A stretch of 64,000 nt of DNA from Rotaria macrura (taxonomy: Eukaryota; Rotifera; Eurotatoria; Philodinida; Philodinidae), in assembly GCA_900239685.1 (NCBI GenBank), contig OENT01000646.1:25226-89225 (forward strand), given 5' to 3'. The notes under the pieces are model-generated. The model worked only from the letters and a program-made list of their open reading frames with translations. It was not told where the DNA came from and did not search any database. A program made the position numbers and the translations under genes. Shown one piece after another: positions 37,701-49,800 of the stretch. The stretch's first letter is position 1, and each line of letters opens with the position of its first letter.

Positions 37701-40700
37701 ACAATTTTTCTCTTTGATTAACGATGTAAAAATCTAAGTTTTAGCAAGAAACGCAAAGTTAGTCGATAATCCGATTAAAATCTCTAATTGAATTCGTAGG
37801 ACTTGTAATTTAATTTGAACTCTCAATCAATCATAATAGATTCCATCGATTGAATTATCAAATAATTAGAGTCCGATTTTTAGATTTTCATCTCATTATC
37901 AACGATGGTCATGGTAGGAGTTTCACTTTAATCCCTCACGGATCTGAACGTTTTCAATCGTTTGTCAGACTATTGAAGAGTACGAGTAAGCTCTACAGAG
38001 AACCAAATGATTTACAATAATAAGTGCGTATGAATGAATATGGAGATTTTTACATGTTTACACGATAAGGTACCGATTTCAATTGCAACCCCAGCCAATT
38101 TCTATTATGCTAATAAGATTTTGAAATTTTAATCTCTCAAATTGCGATTATATATAGTTAAATTCATAAGAATTAAATAATAAGTTTGGCTGGTATTATT
38201 CCAATGCCTTAGTTCCGTAAGTTTTCGAAAATTATGAACTGAAAAAAATATTGAATAGTTTTTGCTGTATCTAAAAACGAATTAATTAATAAGCATTAAT
38301 AGTATTTTTTATCGAAGCTATTGTCCTTATGGGATCATAGTGACTGAGGGAGTAGGTGAACTTTATAAATCTGACTCAATCTATAGTTCATATATTTTCA
38401 TATACGAGCTTAACTAAACGTGACTTAAAAATCAGATATGTATGTTAATATCTATTTTCAAATTAGACTGCTTTTTCTATTGATGTTTATTCTATTAGCG
38501 AACTCAACCGAGCTCAATAGACAATTACTTCTTTTTCATTATGAAATGACTTTTAATGACATTCTCACGACTTAATCGAAATATAATTCACTGGAAGATG
38601 ACTGTAGTTGAGACAAACCATAGCGAAATGATTTGATGTTCCTCACATCTGTAAAAAGATGAACTTTCTATTGGTAGATTGCATTCTAATTGTTATTGTC
38701 AGGATAAGACGATTTTCTACATGCTACAACATTGTCATACACTGTGTAGTCAATACGAATCTTTACAATGCTCTAGCGTAAATCATTTTCTATTACGTTC
38801 TATTTGAGTTACGTATGTCTTCTAAATGAATAACAGTTACTCACGACAATAAGGATATAGCTAAAATTGTGATCAAAGATGACCCATTTATTAGAATTTA
38901 TTTGATTGCCGACATCTTCATTGGAGAACAAACTTTTTCTACTTGTTGCAATAAGACAACGACTCTACCACGTTTTCGCTTATGATTACTGGGCTGTTAC
39001 TATTGGGAGAGTGTCTTCTGAAGTATTTAATGATGCTAACAAATAATAAAATAATACAAAATTCGATACTCAAAACGTTATTGAAAAAGATTAGTGTTAT
39101 AGGAACAAGCTGTATTAAGTTGTATCACAATAATCGAGATCCATATGAGAATGATACTGCTATACGAACTATATTCGAAAGGAAGAAAAGCTTTTTATGT
39201 AAGCTCTATGGAAAAAGGATATGAAATAAGATCGATTCGTTTTATGCATTAACGATAGATTTATTAAACTCGAGCATATTATCCGTAATGATGAGATAAA
39301 TTGATTCATCGAATTTTCTTTCATAGTCTTTGATGTTAAACAATTTCATTTATGCTGTATATTTATGTATCCTGTACCGGTGTAAAAGGCAGGAGAAACC
39401 TAGGTATAGTGCCAATATATGTGTGATATTCACATTAATGTTACTAGTAAGCAATGGTGATTACAAGGTAACAATGAACAAACTAACTATTCATCATTGT
39501 TCAATGAGAAGTTATTCCATTTCTGATAAATGCTAGTAACAATAAGCGCATCACATCCTAGATATGAGTTGTCTCAGCCTATGTTGCAACATATGTTCAA
39601 TTATCTTTCGCACAATTAAAGCTATGGTTATTTTTGTATACTTTCGACTGATCACGAGATCCTTCAGACTTTTGATTGAATAGCGATCTAAAAAATTGTT
39701 TCAATCCAGAACAAAATTCATGAAAGAACTAACAAAGACATGTTATTCGAAAACTACCCGGATCAAAAAATCAGACAGTAAGTCTTGTAAGATCATATGA
39801 AATCGTACAAAAAATCGTGGTCTCAGATATCTTACATCAATTCTTACAGTAAGATTCTTGCAAGATCTTACAGTCTCATAAGATTTTCTATAATCTTATA
39901 ATCAGATCTGACATAAGAACAAGATTTGTCAAGAATTTTAGAGTAAGACTTGATTTCAGACTTCTGAGACCACGAGTTTGTGTACGATTTTTCGTCTGAT
40001 CTTTCAAGATCAGATGCAGAATCTTGTCAGATCTTAGCATCTGATTGTTTGCCCTGGGTATGGATAAGCGTCAATAAAGACATCTCAAAAGTGAATCAGA
40101 AGAATGAGATAGTGCCTCAATCTGCACGAAAATTCGATTGAATGAATTTTCGTTTTTGTTTGATTCAAACTCCATATGAGTTTATGCTGATTTGTAAGGA
40201 AAGGAATGCATGGACACCGGCGAAGGTACCTTCCAAACATAGTTGATTTCTTTTGAGAGACGCGTCTATAGTGATATCGCTACTAATTGAAGGTGATCAT
40301 CTTTCTCTTTTAAAAGTTCTTTTCAGTTTCGTTCATCGCAAAAGCTTCAAGAATTGATCGAATACTATCTCAAATAGACTTCAAAACATGTCCTTTTTTT
40401 ACTATAATCATCTCGCTTATATCCAATGATTTTATAGATGCATATTCGAATATCAATCGATTACCTATTTACAATAGTTAGAACATGGCTGTACGAATTC
40501 TTACTTGTGTAGAATTCAGTTCCATGTTGATCGTTTTCATCTCATGTTTATATAACAATCGTTGTAATTGTTTCCTTGCACTGTTTACCAAGCTTCTTTG
40601 TCCAAAGAAACCAATTTTTAATTCTGTTTGCAATGGATATTCATAATAAATAATAGCCACGGTTTCTAATTGTTGCTGTTGCTTTTTCATATCATTGATA

Positions 40701-42936
40701 AATTGATTGAGTTCTTTTCGAAAATTGATTTGAATACTATCAAAATTGGTTATAATCATATCTTGTACATAAGATATTTCGTTATTGATTGTATTATCAA
40801 TGCTTGTGTCTGATACGTGAAATTTTTGGTTTGAACAAAAATAATGAACGACATAATATCCCGATAAAATATCCGTCTTTTCCCAAACAGTAAATACATT
40901 TTGATTATCGAAAATTTTCTGTATAACATCAATTGCCGAATCCGAGTAAATATTGTTCGACCAATGAATAACTAAATAGAAATAAAAAATAGATTGGTGA
41001 ACATGCCATTGGAACTCATTGAAGATGGACTATAGTATTAGAATAAGTGTGAAAATATTTTACGGCTGCTGTTTCATCTACTTTCGTTGATTTAGATACT
41101 GTAATCGGTTGCCCATCGTCGCTTAGTCATGAATTGGAAATCTAGAAATTTATAGAAATCATATTTCTTCTCGGTTGACTTTCCAGAAGGTTTGGAATGC
41201 AAATATAAATCTTCTCGTGATCTATATTTACATCAACACGTACCATACATAGACACTCTTTCTATGTCTTACTATATAAAGAGTTAGAGACATAAGAAAA
41301 TTATCTTATCGTTAGATGGAAACATCAAAATGAGATCTCGTTGTAAAAGAAGAAATAAACGAGTCATATCAATTTCACACTTTGGCTCCATTAGCATGCA
41401 CTGAAAAGAGAAATTCCATTATTCAGATGCGTGTAAAATCTGAGCAGTTGATAGAATTAATACACCGGTCATATTTGTAGACTTTTTATGTACACACTGG
41501 TTTTACAGCTAGTCTCACTGATAAATCCACAATTGTCGTTGTTTTCAACTGATCAAAGCTGAACTATGAAATGTTAAGTATTTCTAAATGTCTTTCACCA
41601 CACAGAATTATGATTCAATATCTCGTAGAAGTCTAACAGAGGGCTTCTTGGTGATCACTTACGATTATTACTCTAATTTGTTGTTGTAAACTAATCTTTA
41701 ATAGATTGATTAATTCATAAGAGGTAGCAAATATGATGATGCAAGAAACTAATGAATAAGTATGATCCAAAGTGATGAAGCCAGCCAGTTTACCCATCGC
41801 TGAAAAAGTATTAAGGTGTCAAACCAAACCAATCTTAAATTATGAAGTTTAATATAATTCGAAACTCCATGACATATCTTGTAAATATGACTTTTGATTT
41901 TAATAAACGTAACATTCATAAAAGATTATGCAAACACAAGGAAGATTATCGCGTTCGAGAATCGAAAAACTTGAATCGCAGAATTATCTATCATACTGAA
42001 AATGTCAGCCTCATTACATCATAATTTTCCATGTTAAGTGTAGCAAAAAGAAATAAATAGACGAAACGAAAAACTTAATGTTTTGCTTAACTCCATGTAC
42101 TAGGTTTTATTCAACCTAAAAATGGTAGTAAACATTACTCAAATTTAGCAATAGATCACTTCGATTTCCTATGTGCTTTGCTGACGAATATTTTCCTGAT
42201 TTCTTCGGTAGCATGGATTCTTACGCATCGATATACTTTGCGGTCTTGAGTACGAAGCGATGAAAACTCGATATTTCACAACTTTTAGAGTTCTCAGAAA
42301 TGCATATAACCTTTTAAAATACGCAGTCAAAAATTTTATAGAAATCTATTCCATAGAATTCAGATAGCAAGCTTTTTACATCAAGAGTCTAAATACATAC
42401 ATAGAATTTATTTAGTCTATATGCAATATATGTACTCTAAAAATCGAGTAAGATCTTGTTGATAATTGATTGATGCATTCATGTGAAGTTTAAAGCGGTC
42501 TATGTAACAATACATCCAAATTTTAAAAAAATAGAGTTACTCGATATTAAGATTATACACACCTAATTTTAAACTTTTTCATCGTCAATAATTTACCTTT
42601 TTTATCTGTATTTTGGCTATTGTAAACTTTAGTTTGTACCGTTTGAAATAATTCGTTTATGTAATCACTTGCAAGCTTCGTCGCTGCCTCGGCACCTGCT
42701 GATAGTTCTATTGATACTGCAATTTCGTCATCGATTTGGATTTGTGGTAGTAGCTTAGAGGAAACATTGTACTCATTCCGTAAATAATCTCGTAGACTTG
42801 AACAGAACAATTGATTTTTAAAAAATTTCGCATTCTTATTGGTTAACTCAATAGAGAAAACATTAGAATGCAATTCTGATTTATTAATTACGTGATCCAT
42901 ATTTGTCAATGCAATAAATGACAAGCCAGATATGAA
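34735..42936 (-). CDS. gene B: KH-like/macro/TIR protein, left-arm copy, SAM exons not found
   Basis: Five exons join in frame: 42597-42936, 40505-40971, 36663-37121, 36132-36606, 34735-35552 (853 codons; the 5' end is not found). Exon phases equal those of the mirrored gene at 46804-54598, and the first pair of exons are both exactly 340 nt. Content: KH-like segments in the first three exons; a macro-type fold from IEVHKVTDLTAPS across the splice into VDITIISAV, continuing to RKVLFIPW and KTIAFST; a KH-like segment (VELDD, then LDLIGPPAAVNIIKERYEL); and a C-terminal TIR (AYNILILSCPEDQ, LILFYFSRNYSKNEDCMTQ). The putative catalytic Glu of the TIR is Gln (CMTQ). The macro part lacks the glycine-rich ADP-ribose loop. 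No SAM domain could be found upstream to 44.7 kb. It may be a catalytically dead, non-enzymatic partner of B'. Confidence 0.78.
39759..40066. mobile_element. foldback element with ACCCGG/CCTGGGT ends, AAGATCTTG motif
   Basis: The left end, TACCCGGATCAAAAAATCAG, is mirrored by the right end CTGATTGTTTGCCCTGGGTA. Arms pair over more than 60 bp (AAATCGTACAAAAAATCGTG near 39801 against CACGAGTTTGTGTACGATTT near 39971). The interior is iterated AAGATC, GATCTT and CAGATC words. It is non-coding and sits in the 3.4-kb intron of gene B. Confidence 0.7.
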
Positions 42937-44759
42937 CTAAAAGAGTAGAAATAAATCATTTTTTCTCAGTACGTACAGAGCATTGAAATCTGTTTGGAAA
43001 GGATGGCATCAATATTACGATAATGTTTGAGGTTTGATTTTCTATTTTCGTTCTCATTGGTTTCCATAGCTATAGAACTATCAATGGTAATAATTGAAGG
43101 AAATATCGATTAAATACTCGATAGAGTGAATAATAGACAAAAGAAATGAGCGCATGTAGAGATACAATAAATAACATTTAATGACCGACCTTTGGTATGA
43201 ATGCTTTTCGATGTTTTACATATTTCTTTTTCTCAAAGAAAACACTCTTAAGTTGTGTTTAAAACTATTCCTGTGAAAGAAAATGCAACAGACTATTCTG
43301 TTTAGTCAAAAGTTTGAATCATATACTCGTCACATTTGACTAAACCTTTCTCAAATCAAGTTGTGCGATGAAAAACAAACATCGGTAAATCTCTTATAAT
43401 CCAATTTCTTAATAGAATTACTGATATTTTTTTTACTTGTCCACAGGATATAGTTCGCACATATATCAGAGATAAGAACAAAGGAACACATTGGTGAAAG
43501 TAAATTACGTTTACTACGTCGTAATTAATCACGTCTGTGCCTGGCAAACTCTTAATAAATATGGAAAAATGAAGTAGAATTCATAGTCTTATAAATTTAT
43601 CTATTCACCCAACAATAACATCGGACAAGAAACTTTCAATTGAGGAACGAGATTCATTCTTGACAAAGTTTGAAAATGACTGATTGAATGATAGTATAAA
43701 TAGAAAGAAAAACTCGATTGGTTGTAAGACAAATGGAAAGGACATCGGATCGAAGAAGAAATACGATGAAAAAGTACAACTTGTAGAGATAAATTGAAAC
43801 AATATCAGTAGATTGGCATATTTTACAATTAGAAACTCAAATTAGTTCACTAGAAGAAACCCAATGCGTGACTCAGAGCAAATGAAAAAAAAATCATATA
43901 AGTGTCATGTGCTAATGAGAAACTATTTTTTCGAATAGGAATCAGTTGAGAAAATCTAATTGATTATTAAGTAAAGATCAAAAACAAAAGCTGACCGGAT
44001 AAATGAAAAATCCACGAATAGTGCGACTATTTAGCTTATTAGAAATAACGAATTCCAGAATAATCTTGCAAAATAATCTGGAAAAAGTTCGAATATAACA
44101 TAGCAGTAGAATAAGCTGAACAATCATTTTTTTTAACATACTGAGTTATGCAAACTGTGGTTTTAATCGATTTTATAGTAGAGTTATAGTCACAGCAATC
44201 GATACTCTTGCTTTCTATAAATACCTGTGTAAGCTGTTGATCAAACATCAGTGATACTCTATTGGAACCAGAGAAATCTCGAAGGAACTGATCAGTCTAT
44301 TTGACAACGATACTAACTTTCAATTTTATTACAGTCAAAGTGGAAAGTACGTTATTCGACTACTTCAAAATCGCTGTAGTTCTTCAGCAGTACTACTAGT
44401 GATGTTCGACAGGCTTTTTGTATCAGTTTTTGTAGAAAACAAGATGATCGACAAGATTCGAAACTAGAAAACATTAGATACATTAATTCTAAGAAATTAC
44501 ATGCTCACACTATTCGTGTAATTTTTTCATGGAAACAATTAGAGAGCACTTCTGGTCTTCAGAAAATAATCAGATATTTTGCTAGATCGTATCCGGTTTT
44601 TGTCAATTTATATTCAATCTTATTTTCTTAAATATTTCACACTAGGCCAAGTAGTTTATTATTGACTTGTTACATTAAGTTTTTGTTTTGTTTATCCTTC
44701 GAATGATTCAACTGCTTGAGTCAAACAGAATGTCAAACTGTAAAATGAGATATTCAAAT
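42937..44759. other. region 5' of gene B, no SAM exon found
   Basis: By mirror symmetry this stretch should hold the SAM-coding exons of gene B on the minus strand, but none is recognised. On the plus strand, scattered protein-like fragments (TITSDKKLSIEERDSFLTKF near 43610, ISSLEETQCVTQSK near 43836) are separated by stops and may be remnants of something decayed. Confidence 0.35.
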
Positions 44760-45230
44760 GATAGCTAAGAATTTCGACCTAAGCTTAAATTTGGTCTGCT
44801 ACTTCATGATGAATCTATATATATATATATATATAACTGAAATAGTTATCTCACAAAAATGCTATTCGAAGCTAACTTTTACCTTGATATAGAAAGTAGG
44901 TGTTCTGTGCTGAATCAAAGAAATTGTTTTCAGTTGTGCAAGTCAATTCTACTTAAATGTCCTTCAAATATGTTTTTTTTTGCTTTTCACACTACCCTCG
45001 AATACAAAACACACTAGAGAGAGTGTTTTTCTTCTCGCTTTTTTGCCATTACAAAGCAGCAGTGACTGTATGGTGTATACTTGTTCTCTTGTCACTGCTG
45101 CTTCAACATTAGTTTTATTTTTAATAGTCACCTGATTGTTTACTTCTTGGGTGGTATGTTTTTTACTTTAACCATCTTGCAGATATCGCTGGAAAGTGCA
45201 CTTTTGTATCTGCAGAATCTGAAAACTACA
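44760..45230. repeat. left arm of the central inverted repeat
   Basis: Non-coding. Pairs in reverse complement with 45622-46101. Matched landmarks from outside in: CTACTTCATGATGA, AACTGAAATAGTTAT, CTAACTTTTACCTTG, GTTGTGCAAGTCAATTCTAC, ACCCTCGAATACAAA, GTTTTTCTTCTCG, TTCTCTTGTCACTGCTGC, GATATCGCTGGAAAGTGC. A (TA)10 microsatellite at 44816-44835 interrupts this arm only. A local hairpin AAAGCAGCAGTGAC / GTCACTGCTGCTT lies at 45053-45103. Confidence 0.85.
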
Positions 45231-45621
45231 AGTTTATATATTGTTTGTCGTTGTAGAGAAATTTTTTTCCATATTTTATGACAACATTTAAACAAAAACA
45301 AAATAAAATAAGAATGAATCATGATAGAAAAAAGATCAGTTTTTTCTCTCATTCTCTTTTTTTCTTTTTTGATATCCATAGAAAAGGCAGAGACGTATGC
45401 AGAAAGAATAAATCTTGTTTATGACAACATGCATATTTAATATCGAGCAGTTGAGTGAGTAATACGAATAGAGCTAAACTGATTGCACAAGTTTAAATCG
45501 TCCAAAATACGTGATGATTTCTAAGTCATAGCAGTTATGAAATGAATATGCAGAGAGAGGAGTAGATTACTTTGTTGTATGAAACATATGTGCTTCAGTG
45601 AGCCATACGTAATATTGATTT

Positions 45622-46101
45622 TTTCAGATTTTTTTAAAATATAAATTCGCACTTTCCAACGATATCTTGAAGACGATTACCGGTAAAAACGTGCCACTCA
45701 AGAAGTAAACAATTAGGTGACTATAAAACATAAGAAAAGAAATGAACCTAATATTGAAGCGAGAGTGACAAGAGAAAATAACAGATTCATACCTCGGAAC
45801 TCCTGTCACGTTGTAAGGGTTACAAAAATAACGAGAAGAAAAACATTACCTCTAATGTGGTTTGCATTCGAGGGTTGTAAGAAGAGAAAAAGAAACATCG
45901 CATTGGAATGACATTTAAATAGAACTGACTTACACAACACAAGGTAATTTCTGTGATTCAATAAAGAATACTTACTTTTTATTACAAGGTAAAACTTAGA
46001 TTCGAATGACATTTTTGACATAACTAGTTCAGTTAAGTCTACACTCATCATGAAGTAGAACACTAATTTTGAGTTCACTTAGAAATCTTTGGTTGCCATC
46101 T
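45622..46101. repeat. right arm of the central inverted repeat
   Basis: Reverse-complement partner of 44760-45230, separated from it by a loop of about 390 bp. Landmarks read on this strand: GCACTTTCCAACGATATC, GCGAGAGTGACAAGAGAA, CGAGAAGAAAAAC, TTTGCATTCGAGGGT, AGAACTGACTTACACAAC, CAAGGTAAAACTTAG, ATAACTAGTTCAGTTAA, TCATCATGAAGTAG. The arms differ by substitutions and small indels; by eye roughly a quarter of positions are changed. Confidence 0.85.
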
Positions 46102-46803
46102 GATAGTACTTCGCATAACTCAAGTTCAGACGGATGTTTCGGATTTCTTTCTACGAAATTCTCGTAGGTGAATGTCTATAGTCGATAAATTTTCACCCAG
46201 CTTTTGATAAGCTTCTGCCAATCTGCGGGGGGTGTTTGAATAGAAGAAAACCGCAGGAGAAAAGTTTAATATGTCTGAGCAAATTATTTTCTCAGTTTCC
46301 TTCAATAATGACAACATTTTAGCTACATGTACGAGATTTACAGCCAGTTGACGTACAGAATAGTGAAAATGTTAATCAAACTATTTGCCTATGATATCAG
46401 ATTATCTTGAATCCCATGAGTTTTCAATCAGACAAGGAAACATGCAACATGTTGTAAGTCCATCTTGCGTGGCAAGGGTGGTTGTGTAAGTAGATGAAAT
46501 TCTTTACGATAGTTTTCTTGTCTTTATGTGAAAATCACTATAGATTCTAATTTTTTAAGTACAAAAATTTACAAGTGGCCAGAAATTCAAGGCGCCATTG
46601 ACTTTCTAAAAATGGCTACTGAGAGTTAGAGATCAAGATTCTTAGATCGATTTGCATATAACAGTTGTTGAGTTTTGCTTGAAACATGTTGATTTCGATA
46701 ATCGAGATCATTTATTGTCTTACACTTAGTTCACCGGAGAATACATCGAAATTTTTCAATGTAAACGACGAACTATTTTTGCTTCTTTATTATTTCGTAG
46801 GTG

Positions 46804-49800
46804 ATGGCTCGTTGGAGTGTAGACCGAATCGGTGAATGGTTGAGAGTTATTGGTTTCGCGAAACAAATTCCAACATTCAAGAGTCAGTTTTATTCATGTA
46901 TAAATCATTCATTGTTATTCTCTCCTATAATTTTGCGTTAGATCGAAATATAGATGGTAGTGCTTTAACGAAATTGACGGATTGGGATATTCCGGAATTA
47001 TTGATTGTATTAAATAAAGATGGAATGATAAGAAAACCATCAATTGATGAAATACGTCGATTTCGAGAAGAACTATCGGAATGGAAAAAATTATGTACAA
47101 AAAAGAAAAAGATAACAAAACCAAAGTAGGCAATTCGCTGAATTGAGTTCTTGTTTTTTCTATCTATTATTCATTTTTGTTCAGAAAACCTCTTGCTTCG
47201 ACAATTGTGAGTATTTCAATTCATTCAAGTGATGGATCTTCTATTATGGTCATTTGATATACCGAAATTATTAAATTAGCTTACCATCATAGAATACTAT
47301 TAGCTTGAAATACCTTGATTCTTTTCCTTTCCACCAAGGCTTTAGTGAATCTAGAAACATGGTCACTTGGTTCAATGCTATTATGAGTAGATGCATCTAA
47401 TTATTAAAAGATCAGAAGAAAAACTATTTCATAGTCGATTGTTTAAACAGATTCTAGGGCTGTCTCAAATATCCTAGCATTCCTCATTTTGTCTCGTTCA
47501 AGTGGAGTTGTCGGTAACATATAGAGTTTGCTAGATCTAGTACAATCTTAAGATTGCTCAAGAATTCTAAGAAACTGCAGCATCAATCCTGTAAAAAACC
47601 TTTTTTTTGTAAAATGAATAGTAAACGAGCACTATCGAAAGTAAAATTGTTTATAAGAATCGGCAACGATGCAAATGTTTCTAATATATCTTACATGTTG
47701 TCTGCATGATTACAGAAACTCTTATAGGGCTTCACAAGATTTCTTGGGAAAGATAAACGACTACAAGAGACCATCATAAGTTCATATATAATTAGCATTT
47801 TAAAAGATGTTTTCCTTCTTCAGAAAAAGATGAAATTCTTAAGAAAACTCCGATATCGAAATTTAGATTTCATTAAGTAGAGTGGGGTGAAGATGAATCT
47901 TCAAGAAAACAGCAAATTTAATTATCTTATACTAAACTAATGATTGAATATATTAGATCATTTATGAAAGGTTGTAATATCTATTCGTAGCTTCAATTCC
48001 ATAGTACACGTGACTAAGTAACGATGATGATTGAATAAAAAATGATCATTTGACATGTTTCTGTTAAATTGTTATTTGTTGTCTTTGTCAAAAGTGAACA
48101 CCCCCCTATTTCAATAAAAACCTATCTTTACTCTCTTGAACAGTTTCTTGAACGATCATAAACTTATAGTAAAATAGTTACAATGATCATTTTTCTCTTT
48201 TTCGGACTAAATAGCAAGGAAATTCGAACAAGCTATCTGTGGTTATTGTTGAAAGTAAAAATCCATTAGTTGCAGCTGCCAATGACAACAATCAATACAA
48301 ATGTTTGATTGATAATTATATTCATGTTCAATTCTTTAAAAATCCAAAATTTAGTTCATACTTAATCAATTATATACAACAAGAATCTTTTCCGATTGAA
48401 ATCGAAATTCAACAAGAACTACAGACAAGTGAACAAGCGTCTTATAGTTATGCTATACAATTCTCATCAAAACAGCTACAAGCCAATCATATTTGCAATG
48501 TTATTGAACGTTTATTTAGCACAGTAAAATCCAAAGTATATCACCAAAATAAAGGTAACGTTTTCTTATAAGGATCGAAAATTTGTTAGAACTTGACTTT
48601 CGAGGAAACAACGTCTTAAGATTTGACAAGAGAAATTATTTTTAGTTTGTAGCAGCTCCATTATATTAGTGTCGATAAACATCAAAATGCGTTCCTTCGC
48701 TGCACGTGAGATCGCGCCTTTCAAGATAGAAACTTGGATAGATCTAATTTTTTGAGTACCACAATATATGGGTGTAACTATAAAGAGTTCGTTGTCTCTA
48801 TTCTAATTTACCTTCGTATATTGTCAAAATAAACATCAAGTGCAAATGAAACTAAAAGTCATGCTATCATCATATCGTCTGATGGTTCATGAGGCTTATT
48901 AGGATTCGAGCAAAAATAATGAGAACTCATTTATTGAGGGCAGCGCGAGGTATGTTCAGACTTCCGAAAATGGAAATTACTGAAATTTCTATGAACTCGA
49001 TAATCGTAGACCAATACAAATCAAACATTTTTAGAAATATTGAAAATTTCTATGTTTTGGAAATCTGAACACTGCTGCGCAACATTCTTAGATAAGAGTG
49101 AATACTACGATTAACGTTTCGTAGCTTTTGAATTATAAAGCAATCATGCCCATCGTCTACATTCCTATCTGCTAGGATTATTGAAACGACCAATTATAGT
49201 TCACCCATATGTAGGAGAGATGAGGAAACAATATGCTTAGGATTCTTTAGTTGGGAAATGTAAATACTAAAATTTTTCGTTTCCAATTGATATATTCGTC
49301 TAGTTAAACTGAGTAATTGGTTGAATCGGTTATTTTGTGTAGACGAATCCATTAGTTGGGCGAGCAACATCATTGAATTCAGTCAAGGGAATGACTTAAC
49401 ATTATATGTATTCACTAGGTGATAATAGTTGTAAGTGTCTGGATGATTCTATTAAAGAGTGCAGCAAATATCTAATTTCATTATACTTTGTGTAGTCTTG
49501 AGCAAAACAGCATTGCTTTATCTCATTGAAGATCGCGTCACAATCGAAGAAATATAATTATTAATAAACAATTCTTTGTTCTTATCTATGAAGAACGCAT
49601 GCTTTATGAAAATTAGATGAGTAGTTGTATCGGTAATTGCATTTGTCAATGTCCAATGGTAACTAATGTGTAGCTACAGTTAGAAAAGTCGAAAAGAGAA
49701 GTCAAATTTCTACCACACCTATATTCTAACAGTATATTTTTATAGCGAAAGTATTATATGTAGAAAATTCTCTATTATGGAGCAATTGTATACACAACTA

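Noticed and set aside
45081-45281. ORF whose text reappears in the minus-strand ORF at 45624-45809
   Set aside because: The similarity is explained by the non-coding inverted repeat; both reading frames are accidental products of the same DNA.
46126-46317. Minus-strand ORF with the text LAEAYQKLGENLSTIDIHLREF
   Set aside because: Protein-like and possibly an exon fragment, but no reliable splice partners, no counterpart in the mirrored position and no family I can name.
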